NCBI GenBank assembly: GCA_004009845.1 | Contig: RMBW01000268.1 | Span: 1 to 17,455, forward strand | Direction: 5' to 3' | DNA: 17,455 nt | Source: Davidsoniella eucalypti | Lineage: Eukaryota; Ascomycota; Sordariomycetes; Microascales; Ceratocystidaceae | Shown here: positions 1 to 6,988 of the stretch, piece after piece | How positions within the stretch are numbered: the first letter of the stretch is position 1 | Layout: each line of letters opens with the position of its first letter | Translations under genes and position numbers: made by a program | The notes under the pieces: model-generated | What the model was told of the DNA's origin: nothing | What the model saw: the letters and a program-made list of their open reading frames with translations, nothing else | Databases searched by the model: none

Positions 1-770
1 CCTCCTCCGCACCTTTGTCTCGTCCTTCCTGCTCAACAACGCCTTTTTCCACCAAAAGCTGGCTGGCTTCCTCACCGGTAAGAGGTCCCGAATCATGTAA
101 TGTTTGAGAGGGCTTCGTTAGCCCCTCGAAGTGCCTTGACCTCACTGGTCAAAAGTGTAAGCTGGTGGTTAACAGCTACCGTAGCCTTGGCCAATTGGTC
201 AACAGAGGCTAAAATCGGTGTTGGAGAGCTTCCTTGATGCTTGGTCACTCGATCCTTGATGAGAGTCGACTGTGAAATGGCCTCCAAAGCCCGTCTCATC
301 GAAGTTGTAGAAATCGCAGTCCTAGATAGCGTACTTCGCACGCATGTTGGTGACCAAACGGAACCACGCGTCCAACACATGGGGATCTTCTTGCAAGCCC
401 TTTGGTAGTCGTAAACGTGAGAGAAACGGAGCTCTGGTTGTCGTGCAACAAAGCGGTCGGTTCCGACGAGTTGAAGGCCGCGTATCTCGAGCAAACGATT
501 GGCCATATCTTTCACGTCAACCCTCCAGGGGGGAAACCCTCTTGCATCTAGCTGTAAGATATATTGAACAACCGACTCCTCTTCACTCGGGGTCAAAATC
601 GGCAAGCCGTGGGTTCTATCGGCACCAAAGGATCTTCCAGCTATTCTGTACTGGAGCGTCGTTCGTGGGACATCGAATAGCTTTGTGAGCTTTCGAATAC
701 TCAATCGCGTTGTCATTCGCTTTGCCTCGATCGCAAGAATGATTTGAGACTTGAGGAGAAGGTTTGGCAT
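1..770 (-). pseudogene. Pogo/Fot-type (Tc1-mariner) transposase, internally deleted relic
   Basis: Translation of the - strand from an ATG at 770 gives a Pogo-like N-terminus: a psq-type helix-turn-helix (about residues 8-48, with SIRKLTKLFDVPRTTLQYR) followed by a CENP-B/Tc5-type DNA-binding domain (about 59-116, with LQLDARGFPP and FVARQPELR). A one-base loss near 390-400 shifts the frame. The shifted frame reads on through AWFRLVTNMRAKYAI, an in-frame TAG (322-324, probably from CAG) and YNFDETGF, whose D is the first residue of the DDE catalytic triad. At about 280-286 the sequence jumps straight to the C-terminal region typical of these proteins (LIKDRVTKHQGSSPTPI, then VKALRGANEALS). 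The rest of the DDE domain, several hundred residues, is therefore missing. Another frame break follows near 93, and LTGEEASQLL continues to the window edge. The copy cannot encode an active enzyme. Family assignment is from motif recognition; terminal inverted repeats were not identified. Confidence 0.85.
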
Positions 771-2388
771 CGTAAGTGCGTAAGTAAATGCGTCTTGAAA
801 TTGGAGTGGTGGTGGCGGGGAAAAGTGGCCCGCGAAGTGGTGAAGTACGTTATTAGGATAGAGATGATAAGACCGAAGGGGCGATAATTTGATGATTAGG
901 AATTATTGTTTCAACCTTGATAAATACACAGCATTACCGTAGCGGTGAGCTCGGTGTGAAGACCCAACCCTGATAAACGGCATAACCATGATGACAATAT
1001 AGAAAATTCTAGAGACATTTATACCAATTAGTACTCAGATTATAGAAAACTATGATGTATTTGAATCCCGCTTGTAGAATATACTTGATTTATCTAGTCA
1101 ATTGCGGTACTTGAATATAATTGAGCTTTTTTGAAATCCCCAAGTAGACTTAAACTCTTTTTCTAACATGAAAAAGAGAAAGGATCCAAAGCTAAGAGCT
1201 AAAACAAGCTGAACTGTTATTACCGATATCAAGAGATCTTTTGGTTAGCAGTGACAAGATGGCCCCTTTCTCATTTAATTACCAATATGTAATGATTCTG
1301 TAGTTTGTTCATTTGTTCTGTGGCAGGAGTGTCTCTTTAGTTTGCCCCCGGTTTATAAATCATCATGATCAAATGACCTAAAACCCATTTTCTCAAGCCG
1401 TGGGTTGTTTATAATTGAAATTGAAGGATGAGGGATTGAGAGAAGTCAACCTATCTTTGAGTTTAGAGATGGCTTACGATCAAATAGAAGTTGATTTAGG
1501 AACATCAGGTGTATCATGTATTTTGATATTATCATTGCAGAGTTTGGCACGGACTCAAGTGATCGAAATATTTGTTACATACTCACTCACTGTCTGGTGT
1601 CAAAATTGTGCCGATAACAAAAGTTGGGACCTCTGATATCACCAAGTAGAACGTAGAGTTGCTAAAAACCCAGATACATTCTTTTATATTAGGGTATGTA
1701 GCTAGCTATGAGTACTGGCATAGTGAATACAAGTCGTATTATTCTACAGTGCCGCTTAATGTTCAAGTTACATTATTGCTGTTGGTAGAACCTGAAAGAT
1801 CATGATGCATAATGATACTAATATTGTTTAATGCTGGTATACATTACAGCATTAATATTGTATCAAATGCACAATGAAACTTTCGAACTTCTAAGATTGA
1901 AGCCACACTGTTAGATACCTTTGCATATTCATCAATACAAGTTAGCATAGTATTCTATATAAAGGTGGCCATATTATTGTTTTGACTGAGGAGTAAAGAG
2001 AAGACGATTGTATATACAACTACAGTGATATGTTAGTTCCAAGAGCAACTCAGTTCCTAATCGCTATATCTATCATTATATATGTACTCCAATTTTCTTC
2101 AGTATTGTCTTGATAATGTGTGATACCGGCATACAGAGCAGCCATATACATGAAATAAACAATGTTTATAAAGCTCTAAGGTGAACTACAGCCAACAACG
2201 CCTGATGGACATACGTACGTTTAGCTCAATAAATGTCTATATAGTCTCTCGACGCTTGCAATGAAACGTAAGTTGTCATTTATGAATGAAACAAAATACT
2301 TAACGTTATTAAAAATATACGAGAATGACTACCACTGAGCTTAGTGTGTCTATATCAGATTCAGCTTTAGTTCTATGTCTACACAGAT
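771..2388. other. AT-rich gene-poor stretch
   Basis: No gene could be supported in these 1.6 kb. The DNA is AT-rich with stops in all frames. A 74-codon + strand frame (1415-1636) has no ATG start and no recognisable motif. A short - strand frame around 2050-2160 (MYMAALYAGITHYQD and on) looks mildly protein-like but is too short to call. The part nearest 771 should contain the 5' untranslated region and terminal repeat of the transposon relic; I could not define its end. Confidence 0.5.
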
Positions 2389-3499
2389 TTACATGTGAAG
2401 AAGGTAGATAAGTATTTCAGTGTTGCTCTCTACTATCGCCGAAGAAAGCAGTTGACAGATAGCATTGACAACATGAGCAATACTCAACGTTTTTGCCATT
2501 CTAAAACCTTTGTAATCTTTGTTAACACTGCACCCTTTGCATCAAAGATTTTAGCTTATGGATATGGCATTCAAGACTTAGGCAATTGTGGACAACTGTA
2601 ACAAGACTCGTTGAAACTGCTTACAAAGTTGGGAATTTTTATCCATAACTATATACTTCAAAGACGGTCATCATTTCACAGGATAAATATTGTTTATAAT
2701 TGCCCTATATAGTGTAGAAAAGGCAATCTTCTTCTCCTGGGTATCCTCTTTCATAGCTGATGCCAGAATAATATCTTCATGTGTTAGTTCAGCTTCCGGG
2801 CCACAATAAGAGCATTTATACATAGCGTGTAGGCAGATATCACGTTTTAGTCATACAATACCTAGTATCAATACAAATAACATGAGACATAAAATAAAAA
2901 AGATACACCTCGAATGCCATGATTCCCATTTTAGTTGATGATTATGATTCCACTTCAACTCGTCCCCATCTCCACATTGTGATCCAGGTAATCATTATAA
3001 TTCTATTCTTTCTCACAATTTAATTTCTCTATTGTCTGAGCAAATGTAATATCATGTAGTTTCTAGAATCTATGTGAGTGAAAATGGCTCGATCTATGGT
3101 GGATAGATCTCGAACTCCATGCATAGAGCATCCATGCTTCAGATGTAGCTGATAACTTGTATTAGAAGCTAGAAATTATAGAGACAGTATGGCTAGTGTA
3201 TCGTTCTTCTTGATGTACTCGGTATGTTTGTAGGTTCTCATAGCACTAGTAAAGCTGCCATTAATCCGGCAACCGCTCTTGAAACTCTCTAGAATCTTCT
3301 TGTGGATTATGCACAATTTCTCATCCCCAGGCAACGGGACTAGACACTAGAACTACCCTTTCAACCTATATCATCTCACAGTATTATTCTGAGCATCCAA
3401 ATGTATATTGACACTGCATCAATTCTTGTTACAGATTAATATTTGAAGTTGGCCAACTAACTTAATGGATTTTTCACGATGGAAAGTAGTAGGGACCAA
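2389..3499 (-). pseudogene. Ankyrin-repeat-like gene, shattered relic
   Basis: Several protein-like segments follow one another on the - strand in different frames. Segment 3371-3499 reads VGQLQILICNKN, a stop, then CSVNIHLDAQNNT. Segment 3029-3346 is open for 106 codons except one TAA at 3176-3178; it contains LHLKHGCSMHGVRDLSTIDR and MILHLLRQ. Segment 2671-2850 contains YKCSYCGPEAELTHEDIILA. Segment 2389-2618 changes frame near 2540 and contains KLKSLMQ, then GCSVNKDYKGF, then AIVESNTEILIYLL. The recurring pattern 'LL..GCSVN ... A....n.EIL.yLL' fits the ankyrin repeat (helix-turn-helix of about 33 residues ending in LLxxGAxVN). It is seen in three separated places, which makes chance less likely. 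No start, splice sites or full-length frame remain. The ankyrin label is an inference from the pattern; that the region was once coding is better supported than the family. Confidence 0.45.
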
Positions 3500-3546
3500 T
3501 CATCAAGTAGATTTCGAGGAGGCCACCCTTAAAACCATATGTTGAG

Positions 3547-3849
3547 ATATATATATGCCTAGAGAGACCTTCCGCACTTGCCAAAACTAACTCAAGAAAT
3601 TTCTGTCGGAATCCACAGTGCCAGAAAAGAAAGTACAAAGATGAAACTAGTCCGGCTAGTCACTGTCTGCTTGGAGCTGTGGCCATTATTACTTGAGCCT
3701 TCTCGAAAAGTGGTTTGTCAAGATTGTGTTCGGTAGATGAATTGGACCATTTATGTAATCCTACTAGAATCTCTTATAGCAGGCTTGTTATCACCTTTTT
3801 CTTAACTACCGCTTCACGACTACTATACAATTCTAGAGATGGCGAGTAA
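3547..3849 (+). pseudogene. Possible small secreted-protein gene, broken
   Basis: A TATA-like run (about 3547-3557) lies roughly 90 bases before an ATG at 3641 in a favourable context (CAAAG ATG A). The first codons read MKLVRLVT and then, if one base is allowed to shift near 3665, LLGAVAIIT. Together these have the charged-then-hydrophobic shape of a signal peptide. The shifted frame meets a TGA at 3694-3696 (possibly from CGA) and then stays open for 50 codons to a TAA at 3847-3849. That stretch includes two cysteines in LSRLCSVDELDHLCNPTR. In the unshifted frame the ORF is only 31 codons. I do not recognise a family. Small fungal secreted proteins of this size are common in AT-rich compartments, but chance is a real alternative. 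Confidence 0.25.
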
Positions 3850-4226
3850 TTTATGTTCTAAACTTGGAACATAGACGGCTTCTCAAGGCTGAGAATTACT
3901 CAGGCATCTGTCTTGATTACTAATTCTCTATAATCTTCAACTTCTAATTTTCGTTTTCTGCCAAAGTCCTAACACCTCAATAGTAGCCAATGAAATAAGG
4001 CTTGAGGGCATTTTTGGTGCTTAGGGGACATATATGTAATGAGATGCCAGAGTCAACAAAACAGACCTAGTTCGTAGGAAACGACATCGTCATATTTGCG
4101 ATGTGGAAGCTCGAAGTTAACTATATCTACTTAATTCGAGGCTTTAACGTCGGGCTTTTCCCTGCTTATATTGTTGTGTATAAGTCTCAATTCTCTTTTT
4201 GGGATAATACAACTTTACGTTAGATT
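3850..4226. other. AT-rich intergenic, nothing recognised
   Basis: No gene-like frame. A short perfect stem (ACATCG/CGATGT, about 4083-4103) is present, but nothing suggests a function. Confidence 0.5.
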
Positions 4227-4305
4227 AAAACTTGGTCTTATCTTCATAGCTCTATAGCTCCATAAGATAAATGAATTTAAAAAAACCAAAAAAAAACTTG
4301 GTCTT
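4227..4305 (+). mobile_element. Mini-retroposon copy 1 with 13-bp target duplication
   Basis: A 13-base direct repeat (AAAACTTGGTCTT at 4227-4239 and 4293-4305) brackets a 53-base insert. The insert starts ATCTTCATAGCTCTATAGC, passes through CCATAAGATAAATGAATTT and ends in an A-rich tail. A long, variable-length target duplication plus an A-rich 3' end is the signature of target-primed reverse transcription (LINE/SINE-type insertion), not of cut-and-paste transposition. The same core recurs at 4780, 12432 and, inverted, 14862 and 16321. It carries no coding capacity and no recognisable pol III boxes. Confidence 0.75.
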
Positions 4306-4766
4306 GCAGTATCTGCCCAAGTTAGTAAACGAAGTTCATTTAGATCAACGAATTTAGGTGGACAAGGATTACTTCGCTTTTTTCTCTGGTTGACTAACTA
4401 GTTACAAGAAATGTAATATATAGTTATCTTTACTTCCTTTGGCGAGACGGAGTTTCTCAGTGCTGTGAAAGGCCAACAATTAAGAAGTTAAGAGATGCGT
4501 GCCAAATCTAGATAATCTGATAATCTGATTTTGTTGGCCAATACTATGTTAGCCTTTGATAAATAATGACATTTAACTGATAGCCTAATCTCTCTGTAAA
4601 ACCAACTAAAACTTCTATTTACTTTGTGAATCATCATGGGATGAATGTTTGAGACAGTTTTTTTTCTCTTCAGTTGGTAATTCCTTTTTATATGTCGAGC
4701 TTGCTCAAAGATCACTACGATAAATTATTCATTCTTTGAAATTTATTTTGTAAGTACTATCTAACT
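4306..4766. other. AT-rich intergenic, nothing firm
   Basis: No supported gene. A short + strand frame at about 4692-4736 (MSSLLKDHYDKLF) is loosely compatible with residues expected just upstream of the transcription-factor relic that begins at 4843, but it is too short to claim. A donor-like GTAAGT (4750-4755) and a branch-like CTAACTAAC (4761-4769) stand near the right end. Confidence 0.4.
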
Positions 4767-4844
4767 AACGGTTTGTAGTAATCTTCATAGCTCTCTCTAT
4801 AGCTCCATAAGATAAATGAATTATAAAAAAAAACCGTTTGTAGT
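4767..4844 (+). mobile_element. Mini-retroposon copy 2 with 13-bp target duplication
   Basis: The insert (4780-4831) has the same core as copy 1, with extra CT units in CATAGCTCTCTCTATAGCTCC, then CATAAGATAAATGAATT and an A-tail of nine. The flanks AACGGTTTGTAGT (4767-4779) and AACCGTTTGTAGT (4832-4844) match at 12 of 13 bases. The apparent start ATG at 4816 belongs to the element, so the first residues of the overlapping frame (MNYKKKP) are not part of the transcription factor that follows. The duplicated flank contains TTTGTAG, which resembles an intron 3' end. Confidence 0.75.
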
Positions 4845-5329
4845 TACAAACTATGTGTCACTAGTTATGGTCATGTATGATGACGAGGCCAATGGCTATC
4901 AATTTGAAATTCTTCCTCTAGCTTATCACGACCTGATGATTCAGCGTGCTGTGTGCATCGTTGCTGCCTTTCACCTCTCATCTGCACGACCGGAACTTCG
5001 CGAGCCAGCGGAAAAAAAGAGCCGGGACGAAATCATAAGGACCGTGCGCCAAACTTCAGTGGAAACCCCGCTTATGAACGAGTCCAACTGGTCCATTCTG
5101 TTGCTATTGCTTGTGGGTGATCTAGTGGGGCATAGAAGGTTATACACCATGTTTTGTTTTACAATGATGCGGACTTCCCACCTATATATCCCAGATGCCC
5201 GGTAAGCGAGCATGTCGATCACTTCGGTAGTTTGATATGCCAAGCTTTATCACGAAAACAAACAATTACAGCGTCTTATTGAGGAATACACGATCCACAG
5301 CATCTACATGATGATCGTGCCAACCAAAT
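4843..5329 (+). pseudogene. Zinc-cluster transcription factor relic, N-terminal part of the regulatory domain
   Basis: From 4843 the + frame reads VTNYVSLVMVMYDDEANGYQ, then LPLAYHD, AVCIVAAFHLSSARPELREP and WSILLLLLVGDLVGH. This is the pattern of the first half of the fungal transcription-factor regulatory domain (PF11951 type, acr-2-like): hydrophobic helices, with the 'AAxHLSxxRPEL' and 'LLLLxVGDLV' stretches. The frame decays after about 5125 and stops at 5203-5205. A second + frame at 5236-5312 (YAKLYHENKQLQRLIEE, then HSIYMM) looks like the continuation after frameshifts. No Zn2Cys6 DNA-binding cluster is seen upstream. The C-terminal half expected next is absent in this orientation; a C-terminal half of the same kind lies on the opposite strand, ending at 5304. 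The relic is dead as it stands. Family assignment is by motif memory, not by search. Confidence 0.65.
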
Positions 5330-5867
5330 GTAAGTTCGACCACCGTTCCCTATCCAGCCAAAGTCTTGGTAAAGCTTTGATCCCACAGCATACATTCTGG
5401 TACCCTGTTGCATCTCCAATGAGCTTGAGAATGCTCATAAAGTATTCCCGATTTTCGGCCTTTTGCGCCTCCGCTGCGGCAATGAATAGCGGCCATACTA
5501 CTGTATGGCTTCCCGGCGCCTCGAGATCTAACTGACTGAGCAGCTCTCGTATTCGGACAATATTCCCACTCAGCTTAAGATCGGGGTTTTCTTGGCTGGA
5601 TGGAAGTTCACGGCAATGTAGTGCGCGAAGAACATAGATTTCGAACGACAGCCGGAATATGTTTTCTAGTATCTGAATATGGCTTCCGAGTTTGTCTTTA
5701 GGTGGTTCTGAACAGATGATGGCTTCCACTGGCCAAGTCTTGCCTGGTGGTCGGGGTGCATACTGCTCGATACTAGTCAGGGGTGCAAATAGAACTCTAG
5801 TGAAGCTCTCGATAGCGCGTCCAACGTCAAGAATCGGGAGTGTAAAAAATGGAATTCTATAATGTAG
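5304..5867 (-). pseudogene. Zinc-cluster transcription factor relic, C-terminal half
   Basis: The - strand is open for 187 codons from 5867 to a TAG at 5304-5306. It contains APRPPGKTWPVEAIICSEPP, IFRLSFEIYVLRALHC, VRIRELLSQLDLEAPGSHTV, VWPLFIAAAEA and TGYQNVCCGIKALPRLW, and ends in GTIIM. The 'W.LFIAAAEA ... TGY.NV..GIKALPRLW' pattern and the short hydrophobic C-terminus are typical of acr-2-like fungal regulators (PF11951 type). TTATAG at about 5857-5862 could be an intron acceptor opening this exon. Upstream (5868-6063) I find no continuation with the N-terminal half, so the gene is truncated. The reading frame itself is intact over 550 bases, so it is either a recent relic or an exon of an unusual gene. 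Its N-terminal counterpart lies on the + strand immediately beyond its stop. Confidence 0.65.
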
Positions 5868-6063
5868 TCAAACTATTGTTAGTCTCCTTCCTTGGAGTTT
5901 GATCCTGCGTATAGAGTGATCGCTGTCTCGTTTGGCAACTCATACCAGCATTTACATCTACCGCAAACAAACTAGTAGTGCCGGGGGTAGAGTGGGGAAT
6001 AGGAAGAAGAAACTACTACTGTGACACAAACGACTTTAGCAGGTCCTTGTTCTCAGTCGTATG

Positions 6064-6526
6064 CTAGATTCGTTCCTGACACAGCGCCAGTACGAAAACC
6101 CGCAAACCCCGTTGACTAAATTTCTGTTCTATCAAAGTCGTTTGTAAAGCAGGACTAACCCGCCCCTTTTCATTGAAAACTTGGCTCAAAAATGCTTCTT
6201 CCTGCAGAAGCGGTAGGCATATGTTTTGATTTTGAAAGAATAACTTGAGTAACTGCGCCCCCCACGGCTCGAGAAGCTTTTCTACTATCTTGAGTTTTTT
6301 GGCACTGGGAGACGTCCGACACCACCATTCCAAGAGGCTGTTTCTTGACACGAGCAAAGATAACAGGCCCTGCAGCAGGGTTGGCCTGAGGCTTAATCAC
6401 CCACATAATTCCAGTCGACGGGTGTAACATTGCCAGATAGTCAGCCAAGACTTGAGAGTCACGGGTGACGTCGGGTCCAATTACATGGGTGTTTCCTCCC
6501 TCCTCGTCTTCGATCAGAAGTGAAGT
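6064..6526 (-). pseudogene. Second zinc-cluster transcription factor relic, linker and start of regulatory domain
   Basis: The - strand from 6526 reads TSLLIEDEEGGNTHVIGP, DVTRDSQVLADYLAMLHP and VIFARVKKQPLGM. After a frameshift between about 6345 and 6295 it continues KKLKIVEKLLEPW, LFFQNQNICLPLLQEEAFLS and RVSPAL, then degenerates to a stop at 6064. The order 'T..iGPd...D..vL..yL ... ii.kLLePw...l..lFF...niClPll.ee.F' is that of the segment between the DNA-binding cluster and the fungal-specific regulatory domain (PF04082 type) in GAL4-like factors. CACTAAT (branch-like) followed by AACAG at 6527-6531 looks like the 3' end of an intron just before this exon. The expected upstream exon with the Zn2Cys6 cluster is not found. 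This is a different subfamily from the two fragments at 4.84-5.87 kb. Confidence 0.6.
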
Positions 6527-6826
6527 CTGTTTATTAGTGCCTGTTTTTGACTTGGGTTTTAAGATTTTTTTATATTTATATAAAGGAATTTATAATCCCA
6601 CAAAGAGACTCATTTAGTAGGACATTTTGTTCCAACAATCATCTGAATGTAGCAATAAAAACAAAGTCCATGAAGCAAACAGAATCCAAACCGGATCCCA
6701 AAAAAACAAACGTGAGCCGTAAGGCATGCCACAACAAAGTATTTAATATACTTATGCTGTATAGAAAGATACAGACCAATCCCAAATATGTACTCGTCTA
6801 ACAACAAAACAGTCATCACCTTCCAT

Positions 6827-6988
6827 CACCTTCCATCATCACCCGAACATACTCGATTTCCCGAACGCCAGTGAGCACCTTCCACCATTACCCGAATATG
6901 CGATCAAGCACACGATCGTAGAGGCCAAGGTTTGTCTCCGGAACGTAACTGTTCTCGTATTCCTCGATTTCCCGAACACCAGTGAACA
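6827..6988 (-). repeat. Degraded tandem duplication of the permease 3' end
   Basis: Two pairs of near-identical segments link the permease 3' end to the DNA just past its stop. Segment 6852-6877 matches 6963-6988 at 24 of 26 bases; the latter encodes part of the permease tail (TGVREIE). Segment 6827-6850 matches 6876-6899 at 21 of 24 bases, all differences being transitions; the latter holds the last codons and the stop. The simplest reading is a tandem duplication of the last ~110 bases followed by loss of about 60 bases from the downstream copy. An ACCTTCCATC unit is further doubled at 6819-6838. The duplicate lies in the 3' untranslated region and does not change the protein. Confidence 0.75.

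Noticed and set aside
344..688. 114-codon + strand frame
   Set aside because: Antisense shadow of the transposase relic, which has clear domain motifs.
1415..1636. 74-codon + strand frame
   Set aside because: Starts at a TTG, no motif, in AT-rich decayed DNA.
4971..5243. 90-codon - strand frame
   Set aside because: Antisense shadow of the + strand transcription-factor relic.
5304..6526. Reading the - strand fragments 6064-6526 and 5304-5867 as one transcription-factor gene
   Set aside because: The upstream fragment is PF04082-like and the downstream one acr-2/PF11951-like; the 5868-6063 gap gives no joining exon, so they are treated as separate relics.
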